A stretch of DNA of 6,210 nt. Source: Caldifarciminota bacterium UBA3079 (lineage in GTDB: Bacteria; Hydrothermota; Tepidihabitantia; Tepidihabitantales; Tepidihabitantaceae). Under the pieces are notes generated by a model that did not search any database, had not been told where the DNA came from, and was given only the letters and a program-made list of their open reading frames with translations. The translations under genes and the position numbers were made by a program. The stretch lies in NCBI GenBank assembly GCA_002366635.1, contig DFBN01000049.1, positions 5,204 to 11,413 on the forward strand, read 5' to 3'. Shown here piece after piece: positions 1 to 5,713 of the stretch; position 1 is the first letter of the stretch; the number at the start of each line of letters is the position of its first letter.

Positions 1-43
1 AGCGTGTTTCTATTTCCGATTCTGATAAGTCCGCATCGCGAAA

Positions 44-71
44 AGCATAGCGACCGGGTAAGAATTGTCAA
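44..71 (-). promoter_or_regulatory. Candidate sigma70-type promoter reading off the left edge
   Basis: On the minus strand a perfect -35 box TTGACA (66-71) is followed by a 16-base spacer and TATGCT (44-49), which matches four of six bases of the -10 consensus. Transcription would start near position 37 and run leftwards out of the window. The nearest ATG (34-36) opens a frame that stops after eight codons, so what follows is either an untranslated leader or an RNA gene lying mostly outside the window. The promoter lies downstream of the 104-aa gene, so it serves something else. Confidence 0.45.
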
Positions 72-99
72 ACCGGAGTATGAGCTTATAGTGATAATA

Positions 100-414
100 T
101 TACAGTTGAACCTTGCGACTCGGGGTGACTTTTTCCATTCGGTATGAGTTCTTTTCGAAGTATTTGCGGACTCTGTGCATAAGCCGGTTTCGTTCTTGTT
201 CTGTTTCAGAGAAGATAATTGGGCCAAGGAGGAGGTCCTTTTTTGGGTGCGCATTCTGGATAGTGGGCAAAAGCCAGGTGTAAAGCTCGACTATGTCGGT
301 GCATTCGCCTTTGATGACCAAGTCTTTGCCTTCGTGCCAGACTTCAATCAGGGCTTTGATAGTTCCCCAGGTTTCGATATATCCTTGTGTGTCTTTGAGT
401 TTTCCTTTGAGCAT
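100..414 (-). CDS. Hypothetical protein, 104 aa
   Basis: I do not recognise this protein family. The product is small, charged and probably cytoplasmic, with no signal peptide or membrane segment. A short beta-like stretch (about residues 18-35, with IKALIEVW and DLVIKG) is followed by a helix around 38-50 and a basic C-terminal half with a likely helix (about 71-90, rich in E, R and K). The reading frame has an in-frame TAA one codon upstream, so ATG at 414 is the longest start. No Shine-Dalgarno sequence precedes it. A promoter candidate ends only 12 bases upstream, so the mRNA would be nearly leaderless. It is divergent from the SNase operon and shares the 414-524 intergenic region with it. 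A plus-strand frame overlaps it, but that frame runs into the SNase gene and has no support. The composition looks protein-like, but the call rests on that and the promoter alone. Confidence 0.6.
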   Translation of the reverse strand: MLKGKLKDTQGYIETWGTIKALIEVWHEGKDLVIKGECTDIVELYTWLLPTIQNAHPKKDLLLGPIIFSETEQERNRLMHRVRKYFEKNSYRMEKVTPSRKVQL

Positions 415-426
415 TTCGTTATTTTT

Positions 427-454
427 ATTCTACGTGCAGGCCAGGCTCAGTCAA
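427..454 (-). promoter_or_regulatory. Candidate promoter of the 104-aa gene
   Basis: On the minus strand TTGACT (449-454, five of six matches to the -35 consensus) is followed by a 16-base spacer and TAGAAT (427-432, five of six matches to the -10 consensus). The expected transcription start is about 420, giving a 5' leader of roughly six bases before ATG at 414 and leaving no room for a normal ribosome binding site. Confidence 0.55.
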
Positions 455-468
455 GCTGTTCGATTCGA

Positions 469-496
469 TTGATTTTATCGCCAGGCAGGTTAGACT
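469..496 (+). promoter_or_regulatory. Candidate promoter of the SNase/M23 operon
   Basis: TTGATT (469-474) and TAGACT (491-496) are separated by 16 bases, and each matches four of six consensus bases. Initiation near 503 would give a leader of about 20 bases containing the AGGAG ribosome binding site at 513-517. Position and spacing fit, but the boxes are only moderate. It is arranged back to back with the minus-strand promoter of the 104-aa gene. Confidence 0.4.
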
Positions 497-523
497 TCTG
501 GCCTGAAATCACAGGAGAGAATT

Positions 524-1303
524 ATGCGAAAAGAACTGGTTTTGTTTCTGGCTGTGGCTATGGGTTTTGTACAGGCCCAAACCCGACAGGTCGTCCGGGT
601 GGATAACGGCACCGATTTTCTGACATCGGACAGTGAGCAGGTGCGTCTGATAGGTGTAAACGCACCGGAGATTTATCAGCCGGGCGGTGATATTTGCCGG
701 GATGTGCTGGAGAAGTTCGTGCTTGGACGCAAGGTTCGCCTTGAGGCGGACTGCGATAAAGACAGTATAGGTAGATTGCTGCGTTATGTATTTGTGGGCG
801 ATACATTGGTCAATGCAATTCTGGTGCGCAAAGGTTTTGCTTCGGTAAGTCTGTCTGAGAAAGGTCTGAAATACCGTGACAGTCTATTGGTTTTGGAAGA
901 AACTGCATGCCGTATCGGCAAAGGGCTCTGGCCTTTCGATGTTTTTACGCGGCCGAGGTTTTCGGGAAAGCCGGAGATAGCAAAGCAGGATACCGGCAAA
1001 CTATCCTGGCTTGAGGAAATTTCTTGGAAAGATGCGGATAAATATGTGGGCCGGATGGTCAGGGTCAAAGGTATGGTGGTTGCAACTTACAAATCAGACA
1101 AGGTATTCATCATGAATTTTCACCAGGATTACAGGAAGCATTTCAAGGCCGTGGTTTTTGCGGGTGATTTTAACAAGTTTCCTGCTTTTCCAAAAGATTA
1201 TTATAAGAAGAGGTTGGTTCGGGTGACCGGTGTTATAAAGGAATACCAGGGTGCGGCCGAGATAGTCGTCCATGACCCGGACCAGATTGAGATATTGAAA
1301 TAG
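524..1303 (+). CDS. Exported SNase-like protein with C-terminal OB-like domain; altered metal site
   Basis: This 259-aa protein belongs to the staphylococcal nuclease (thermonuclease) family, whose active members cut DNA and RNA with Ca2+. A Sec signal peptide (residues 1-18, VQA before Q19) indicates export. The SNase domain spans about 20-141. The three residues matching the catalytic Arg35, Glu43 and Arg87 of S. aureus nuclease are present: R41 in VRLIGVNAPE, E49, and R84 in IGRLLRY. The calcium-site aspartates are not: the usual DGDT reads N28-G-T30-D31, and the position of Asp40 is N46. Activity may therefore be weak, lost or differently metal-dependent. Residues about 166-258 form a second domain (DADKYVG, VKGMVVATY, VRVTGVIKEYQG) that resembles a nucleic-acid-binding OB fold. 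AGGAG at 513-517, six bases before the ATG, fixes the start. It is the first gene of an apparent operon and the tandem paralog of the next gene. The family call is firm; the activity is uncertain. Confidence 0.9.
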   Translation: MRKELVLFLAVAMGFVQAQTRQVVRVDNGTDFLTSDSEQVRLIGVNAPEIYQPGGDICRDVLEKFVLGRKVRLEADCDKDSIGRLLRYVFVGDTLVNAILVRKGFASVSLSEKGLKYRDSLLVLEETACRIGKGLWPFDVFTRPRFSGKPEIAKQDTGKLSWLEEISWKDADKYVGRMVRVKGMVVATYKSDKVFIMNFHQDYRKHFKAVVFAGDFNKFPAFPKDYYKKRLVRVTGVIKEYQGAAEIVVHDPDQIEILK

Positions 1304-1312
1304 GAGATAGTT

Positions 1313-2098
1313 ATGAGAGATGTGCTGATTTTCATGCTTGTTTTATGCAGCGGCCTTTTTGCGGATGAGGTGACACGGGTCATCAAGATAAATGACGGGG
1401 ATACTTTTATGACATCGGACAGCGAGTATGTGCGGATGCTCGGGATTGATGCGGCCGAGACCTATCAGCCTGGCGGTGATATTGCTACTGAGATGCTTGA
1501 GAAGTATATCTCAGGAAAGACCGTAAGGCTGGTGCGGGACGGGTCTGATAAGGACCATTTCGGCCGGTTGTTGAGATATGTTTATGTTGACAGCCTGATG
1601 GTGAATGCAGAAATGGTCAAGAAGGGATATGCTACGGTTCGTCTGTATCAGAAGCATCTGAAATACCAGGACAGTCTGGAACAACTCGAAAAGGAAGCGT
1701 GCCGTATCGGTAAAGGGTTGTGGGCATTCAATGTTTTTACACCGCCGAGTATCGAGCTGCTTAAGGAAAAGCTGGCAAAGGAATCCTTGAAAGATTCCGG
1801 TGTGATTTCCTGGATTGATGCGGACAAGCATATCGGAGAATTGGCTGTAGTCGAAGGCACGATAGTGACAACATATCTTTCGGATAAGGTTCTGCATTTG
1901 AACTTTAATGAGGATTATCACCGTTATTTCAATGTCGCGGTTTTTACCACCGAGCTTTACAAATTTCCGGCTCATCCGGATGAGTATTACCGAAATAAGA
2001 AAGTGCGGGTGACCGGCATTATCAAGGGATACAAAGGTGCACCCAATATGGTTGTCAAGGACCCGGGGCAGATTGAGGTCCTGAAACAGGAGCAATAG
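1313..2098 (+). CDS. Exported thermonuclease (SNase domain plus C-terminal OB-like domain)
   Basis: This 261-aa protein is an SNase-family nuclease with an apparently intact active site. The signal peptide covers residues 1-17 (LFA before D18); C12 is not in a proper lipobox, so ordinary Sec cleavage is more likely than lipidation. The SNase domain (about 20-142) keeps DGDT with D28 and D30, R41, D46, E49 (in DAAE, where PE is usual) and R85 in FGRLLRY. These match the Ca2+ ligands and catalytic residues of S. aureus nuclease. An OB-like domain follows at about 167-256, with the same motifs as its upstream neighbour. The two proteins match along their whole length at roughly half of positions, so they arose by tandem duplication. 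AGGAG at 1302-1306 overlaps the stop codon of the upstream gene and lies six bases before this ATG, which supports cotranscription and coupled translation. The likely role is degradation of nucleic acid in the periplasm or outside the cell. Confidence 0.92.
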   Translation: MRDVLIFMLVLCSGLFADEVTRVIKINDGDTFMTSDSEYVRMLGIDAAETYQPGGDIATEMLEKYISGKTVRLVRDGSDKDHFGRLLRYVYVDSLMVNAEMVKKGYATVRLYQKHLKYQDSLEQLEKEACRIGKGLWAFNVFTPPSIELLKEKLAKESLKDSGVISWIDADKHIGELAVVEGTIVTTYLSDKVLHLNFNEDYHRYFNVAVFTTELYKFPAHPDEYYRNKKVRVTGIIKGYKGAPNMVVKDPGQIEVLKQEQ

Positions 2099-3337
2099 AT
2101 GGAGTATATCAAGTCAAGACGATTCACTCCTACTGCGATTGTCATAATTGTGCTCGTTGTTCTGGGTATTGTGGCTCTGCTGCTCAGGCTGGGTTGCTGG
2201 GAAAAGCCGCAAGTATGCGGACCACTTCTGCCTTGTCTGGATTCCTCTTATGTTTTCGAGGACACAGTCCAGCGTAATGAGGTCCTGGCGGGAATGCTTG
2301 CCCGGATGTTAATGTCAAAGGGATTGATTAACAAAACCCATGACGCCCTGGCAAATGCCGGTTTTGATTTCCGGATGCTGAAGCCGGGCGACCTCGTAAC
2401 TTTTACTTATCACGGGCTTGACTTGGTAGGAATTACCTATCACAAGGATTTGGTAACAAACTATGATGTCAGGTTTGATTCTTCGGGTGCGCTTGGAACG
2501 AGAACAACCAAACCCGTGGATACGGTCAGGACTGCAATATCCGGGGTAATCAAGGGTTCTTTGTGGAATTCGATTCTTGGTGTCGGCGAACAGCCGTGGC
2601 TGGTAATGAATTTCGCCGAGATACTGAGATACGATGTTGATTTCTTTACCGAGTCCAGCAAGGAGGATTCTTTTCAGATGCTTGTGGACAAGCTTTTTGT
2701 AGATACGGTATTCTATAAATACGGCAGGATTCATGCGGTTCATTACAAAGGGCGAACCGTTAATACTTATGGTTTCTTTTATTGCGACCCTCGCGGACAC
2801 TGGGATTATTACAACAGGAAAGGACAGTCCTTGCGGAAAACTGTGCTGCGCTCGCCTTTGCAGTTCTCAAGAATCACTTCACATTTCGGTATGAGGTTTC
2901 ATCCGATTAAGAAAACCCGGCTCATGCATTATGGTGTTGACTACGGTGCTCCGCTTGGAACGCCGGTGAGTGCAATAGCAGACGGGATTGTCACGATATC
3001 ACGGAGGTATGGTGGTTATGGCAAACTGGTGGAAATCAGGCACAACGGTGTTTTGAAGTCGCGCTACGGACATCTTTCAAGGTACGGGTCTGGAATCAGA
3101 CAGGGTCGAAGGGTGCATCAAGGCCAGGTTATCGGTTATATCGGTTCAACCGGCCTATCAACCGGGCCGCATCTCTATTTCGAAATCTGGAAGAACGGCA
3201 CCCGGGTGAACCCTGAGAAGATTATTCCACCCCGGGCCAGACCGGTCAGTAAGAAATACCGGAAGGCATTCGACCGGATAAAGGCCGAATGCCTTGAAAA
3301 TCTGCGTTCAGAAATAGCAGATAAACTAGATTCCTAG
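2099..3337 (+). CDS. Membrane-anchored M23-family peptidase-like protein (variant metal site)
   Basis: This 412-aa protein belongs to the M23 (LytM/lysostaphin-type) family, zinc endopeptidases that cut peptidoglycan cross-links. A basic N-terminus (KSRR) and a hydrophobic segment at about 12-31 anchor it in the inner membrane with the rest in the periplasm. Residues about 52-125 resemble the domain that precedes the catalytic domain in Gram-negative M23 proteins (VQRNEVLAGMLARML, then FDFRMLKPGD at 89-98). The M23 domain spans about 255-375: FGMRFHP, H277 and D281 in MHYGVDYGAP, H325 in RYGHLS, and GPHLYFEIWKNG with H358. The usual HxH reads H358-L-Y360, so the third zinc ligand is tyrosine. 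The protein may be a non-catalytic activator or a variant enzyme; related envelope proteins also vary at this position. Its ATG abuts the preceding stop codon with no gap. AGGAG at 2088-2092, inside the upstream gene, supplies the ribosome binding site. Its 3' end overlaps the convergent receptor gene by 12 bp. Confidence 0.9.
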   Translation: MEYIKSRRFTPTAIVIIVLVVLGIVALLLRLGCWEKPQVCGPLLPCLDSSYVFEDTVQRNEVLAGMLARMLMSKGLINKTHDALANAGFDFRMLKPGDLVTFTYHGLDLVGITYHKDLVTNYDVRFDSSGALGTRTTKPVDTVRTAISGVIKGSLWNSILGVGEQPWLVMNFAEILRYDVDFFTESSKEDSFQMLVDKLFVDTVFYKYGRIHAVHYKGRTVNTYGFFYCDPRGHWDYYNRKGQSLRKTVLRSPLQFSRITSHFGMRFHPIKKTRLMHYGVDYGAPLGTPVSAIADGIVTISRRYGGYGKLVEIRHNGVLKSRYGHLSRYGSGIRQGRRVHQGQVIGYIGSTGLSTGPHLYFEIWKNGTRVNPEKIIPPRARPVSKKYRKAFDRIKAECLENLRSEIADKLDS

Positions 3338-5389
3338 TTCGAGTCCGGCATACCAGTTTCTTCCCGGGACCGGATAGTCTTTAATAGTCTGGTATCTTCT
3401 ATCAGATAGATTATGAATGCCGAACCGCGCTCTCGCTTCCAGAAATCGGACAGATGCCTCGGTATGAAACAGCAGATATGCCGGCAATGTATCGGTGTTT
3501 GCTGGATTAGTGAACCTTTGGGCCGTGTATTCTGTTGTCAGATTGAGCCGGGTAGTTAATCGCCTGAAATCATATTTACCCCAGAAGGTTGCGCGGGTGC
3601 AGAATTCGGGCCGATAGATTAAGCGGCTTTCTCCCGATTTCGCGATGGAGTAGTTCATATTGCCGTCCAAACCCAGATGGTTCAGGTCGAGTCTGGCTTC
3701 CATTTCGATACCGCTGATTTTCGCACTGTCGATATTCACAGGATGGAACCTGGAAGCGGTATCAGGCTGCCATTGAATCAGGTCGGTCAGGTCTGAATAA
3801 TAATATCCAATCCAGTAATGCAGAAAATCCGGGTTTTTACCGCGAATCCCGATATCGATATTTGTTGACCATTCGGGTTTGAGATGCGGGTTGCCATAGG
3901 AGAACATATCTTCGGGCCAGTAAAGGTCATTAAACCCAGGCGCACGGAATGAACGGCCGATTCCTGCAAATAATGTGAACCATTCGAGCCGGGAAAATGT
4001 CATGGTCAATTTCGGGCAGAGCACCAGGGTAGTTGACTTCTCCGGAATCGAATCGTTGTTTTCCTGGATTATCTGCTCAAACCTGATAATGGGATTCAGT
4101 CCGAAACCCGAATGTTCAAGCCTTGCCTGTGTCCAGGCGGACACAGTCGAACGACTCGGTTCGCCTACTGCAGTGCTGTTGAGATTCTGCTTATCTGCTT
4201 CAAGCCCGGCCATGACCATGGCCCAGGGTTTGAGATAAATGTTCTGGTCGAACTGGACCCCGATGTTAGCCAGATTGTGGGTATCGTTTACAGCAGATAC
4301 AGGGTCGCGAAAGTTCTGCCAGAACCGGTGATAGAAGGCACGGGCCGCGGTGCGCAGGTTCTCGGAAGGCTGGAACGCATACGCCAGTTGGGTAATTCCA
4401 TGCTGGTCGTCGCGGCGGGCACTGTCACTGGGCCAGCTTAGGGAACCAGGCGCACCCCTTTCGGTGATATTGTATTCGCCCAGGAGCACAACACGGTGAG
4501 GACCGTTTCTGAAATTCCCTTTGGCAAGGATGCCTTTGTTCTCGAAGTCGGCATTGTTGATATAGCAGGTTGAATCCGTGCTGTCCTTGTAATCGAAACG
4601 GTTGTCCGTATTGGTAAAGTCACCGGCAATAAGATAGCCGATAGGCTCAAGCCGGTTTGTATGCATGAATTCAAGATGCTTCCGTCCGAATGAGCCGATG
4701 CCCGTGCGCAGTTTCGCCCCCAGTCGTTCTGGTTCGGGTGTGATGATATTCACCAGGCCGCCGACTGTGCTTGAGCCGTAAAGTGCAGAATTACCCCCGC
4801 GGCCGATTTCGATTCTCCGGGCAAGTATCAAAGGCAGGGTAGTCAGGTCAAATGTGCTGTTCTGGGCCGAGTTCAGCGGAATGCCGTCCAATGCAATCAA
4901 TGTATGCTCGGTATTTGTTCCTCTGAGCGCAATCGAAGTGAAGTTTACATAGTCGCGGCCGGTTACCGAAGGTGCTGTTCTGATAAGTTCGGCTACATTG
5001 GTGTCGTCGGTTTTCTGTTCGATAACAGTAACGGGGCCTGACTGGTCAATCGAAACCGGTGTGCGGAATGCACTGACCGTCACGCCTTTGAGCCGGATTG
5101 CTTTCGGGAACAGATAGAGTAAAGCGGTTTTTCCTCGCGGCAGGTTATTCCAGGTTCTCGGTTTGTATCCGACCCTGGAGACTTCGATGGATATCTGGTC
5201 TGCCCGGGTTGTGATTTCAAACTTCCCTTCCTGGTCGGTGGTTGTGGTCATGCCGATATCATCGGCATGAACTTCGGCATACGGGACCGGCTGTCTGGTC
5301 CAGGCATCAAGAACCACGCCTTTGAATGCCTGAACGCTTCCGGTCAGAAAGATAACCGCCAGGATAAGACTGGTTTTGTATTGGTTCAT
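3326..5389 (-). CDS. btuB: TonB-dependent outer-membrane receptor, probable BtuB-type cobalamin importer
   Basis: This 687-aa receptor would import a corrinoid across the outer membrane using TonB energy. A signal peptide (1-21, VQA before F22) is followed by a carboxypeptidase-regulatory-like beta domain (about 22-95: FKGVVLDAWTRQPVPYAEV, DQEGKFEI, VGYKPR) and a TonB-box-like VTVSAFR at 103-109. The plug (about 112-225) has ALRGTNTEHTLIALDGIPLN and the hallmark IEIGRGGNSALYGS ... GGLVNIIT (193-217). The barrel fills the rest and ends with PVPGRNWYAGLELGI. E. coli BtuB is about 75 residues shorter, which the extra N-terminal domain accounts for. The ATG at 5389 is preferred because AGGAG (5397-5401) lies seven bases upstream; an in-frame GTG at 5407 precedes that site and has none of its own. 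The cobalamin riboswitch in its leader is the main reason for the BtuB assignment, since the receptor sequence alone does not prove the substrate. Confidence 0.9.
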   Translation of the reverse strand: MNQYKTSLILAVIFLTGSVQAFKGVVLDAWTRQPVPYAEVHADDIGMTTTTDQEGKFEITTRADQISIEVSRVGYKPRTWNNLPRGKTALLYLFPKAIRLKGVTVSAFRTPVSIDQSGPVTVIEQKTDDTNVAELIRTAPSVTGRDYVNFTSIALRGTNTEHTLIALDGIPLNSAQNSTFDLTTLPLILARRIEIGRGGNSALYGSSTVGGLVNIITPEPERLGAKLRTGIGSFGRKHLEFMHTNRLEPIGYLIAGDFTNTDNRFDYKDSTDSTCYINNADFENKGILAKGNFRNGPHRVVLLGEYNITERGAPGSLSWPSDSARRDDQHGITQLAYAFQPSENLRTAARAFYHRFWQNFRDPVSAVNDTHNLANIGVQFDQNIYLKPWAMVMAGLEADKQNLNSTAVGEPSRSTVSAWTQARLEHSGFGLNPIIRFEQIIQENNDSIPEKSTTLVLCPKLTMTFSRLEWFTLFAGIGRSFRAPGFNDLYWPEDMFSYGNPHLKPEWSTNIDIGIRGKNPDFLHYWIGYYYSDLTDLIQWQPDTASRFHPVNIDSAKISGIEMEARLDLNHLGLDGNMNYSIAKSGESRLIYRPEFCTRATFWGKYDFRRLTTRLNLTTEYTAQRFTNPANTDTLPAYLLFHTEASVRFLEARARFGIHNLSDRRYQTIKDYPVPGRNWYAGLELGI

Positions 5390-5396
5390 TTCGATT

Positions 5397-5401
5397 CTCC
5401 T
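5397..5401 (-). promoter_or_regulatory. Ribosome binding site of the receptor gene
   Basis: AGGAG on the minus strand, within GGAAAGGAGA, lies seven bases before ATG at 5389. It decides the start against the longer GTG frame at 5407. It sits 24 bases after the end of riboswitch stem P1, so it is the probable target if control is translational. Confidence 0.8.
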
Positions 5402-5424
5402 TTCCACGCAAGTTGAACCAACGA

Positions 5425-5610
5425 AGGACAGTAGACAGGTCTCCTGACTTGCGGCAAATCTGCAGCCTTCCCGGTTTATCCCAGTGGCTTATGCAGACTA
5501 CGAAAGCCGGTTACAGTGGGCGGGACCGCAGCCGATTCTCACGGCTTTCCCTGTGCTTCGGGCTGAAGCAACCGTTTGTGCATCATGTGCACCCGGTCTT
5601 CCACTGTCCT
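5425..5610 (-). promoter_or_regulatory. Cobalamin (B12) riboswitch
   Basis: Read on the minus strand, this leader has the conserved cobalamin aptamer blocks in order: CAGGGAAAGCCGTGAGAATC, then GCGGTCCCGCCCACTGTAA, GCCACTG (5482-5488), GGGAAGGC (5465-5472) and the B12 box AAGTCAGGAGACCTGTC (5434-5450). An eight-base-pair closing stem P1 is formed by AGGACAGT (5603-5610) and ACTGTCCT (5425-5432). Between P1 and the core lies a small extra hairpin, GTGCA-CATGA-TGCAC (5578-5592). Binding of a cobalamin lowers expression of the downstream gene in this family. No terminator hairpin with a U-run separates the aptamer from the receptor start codon, so control at translation initiation is more likely than attenuation. 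Confidence 0.96.
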
Positions 5611-5628
5611 AGTTCTTTTATCGGCACA

Positions 5629-5656
5629 AGGTTAGGCGATATGTTCATCGGGTCAA
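5629..5656 (-). promoter_or_regulatory. Candidate promoter of the riboswitch-receptor transcript
   Basis: On the minus strand TTGACC (5651-5656, five of six matches) is followed by a 16-base spacer and TAACCT (5629-5634, a weak -10 matching at T1, A2 and T6). Initiation would fall near 5622, about 12 bases before the first base of riboswitch P1, which is a sensible position for a riboswitch leader. The weak -10 box keeps confidence moderate. Confidence 0.4.
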
Positions 5657-5666
5657 GTTTTGATTT

Positions 5667-5688
5667 GCTGTCATAGAAGCTTGACAGC
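5667..5688. repeat. Perfect 7-bp inverted repeat, possible operator
   Basis: GCTGTCA (5667-5673) and TGACAGC (5682-5688) form a perfect inverted repeat around eight bases. The right arm covers most of the TTGACA -35 box at 5681-5686 of the rightward gene, and the repeat lies upstream of both divergent promoter candidates. This placement suits a dimeric regulator. No U-run follows on either strand, so it does not look like a terminator. The binding protein is unknown. Confidence 0.4.
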
Positions 5689-5708
5689 CTGAAGCGATTG
5701 TTTATCCT
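5681..5708 (+). promoter_or_regulatory. Candidate promoter of the partial right-edge gene
   Basis: A perfect -35 box TTGACA (5681-5686) is followed by a 16-base spacer and TATCCT (5703-5708, four of six matches). The -10 box ends only five bases before the ATG at 5714, so transcription would start at or within a base or two of the start codon, implying a leaderless mRNA if both calls hold. Confidence 0.45.
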
Positions 5709-5713
5709 GAATT

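Noticed and set aside
1..33. Possible 5' end of a tRNA (minus strand, starting GCGGACT with GAATCGG, loosely like tRNA-Leu)
   Set aside because: The D-stem halves do not pair and position 10 is not G; only about 33 bases are in the window.
175..606. Plus-strand open frame of 143 codons
   Set aside because: It overlaps the 104-aa minus-strand gene and the start of the SNase gene in another frame, has no ribosome binding site, and its protein has no sensible domain pattern.
1511..2095. Minus-strand open frame of 194 codons
   Set aside because: It lies wholly antisense to the clearly coding second SNase gene and is a shadow of its codon pattern.
2189..2200. Possible lipobox at C33 of the M23 protein
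   Set aside because: The residues before the cysteine are R-L-G, and arginine at -3 does not fit a lipobox; a simple membrane anchor is more likely.
5397..5428. Pairing of TCCTT at the end of riboswitch P1 with AAGGA of the ribosome binding site
   Set aside because: It is only five pairs, and it would block translation in the ligand-free state, opposite to the expected behaviour.
5413..5676. Plus-strand open frame of 87 codons
   Set aside because: It is the complement of the cobalamin riboswitch; the sequence conservation there is that of the structured RNA.
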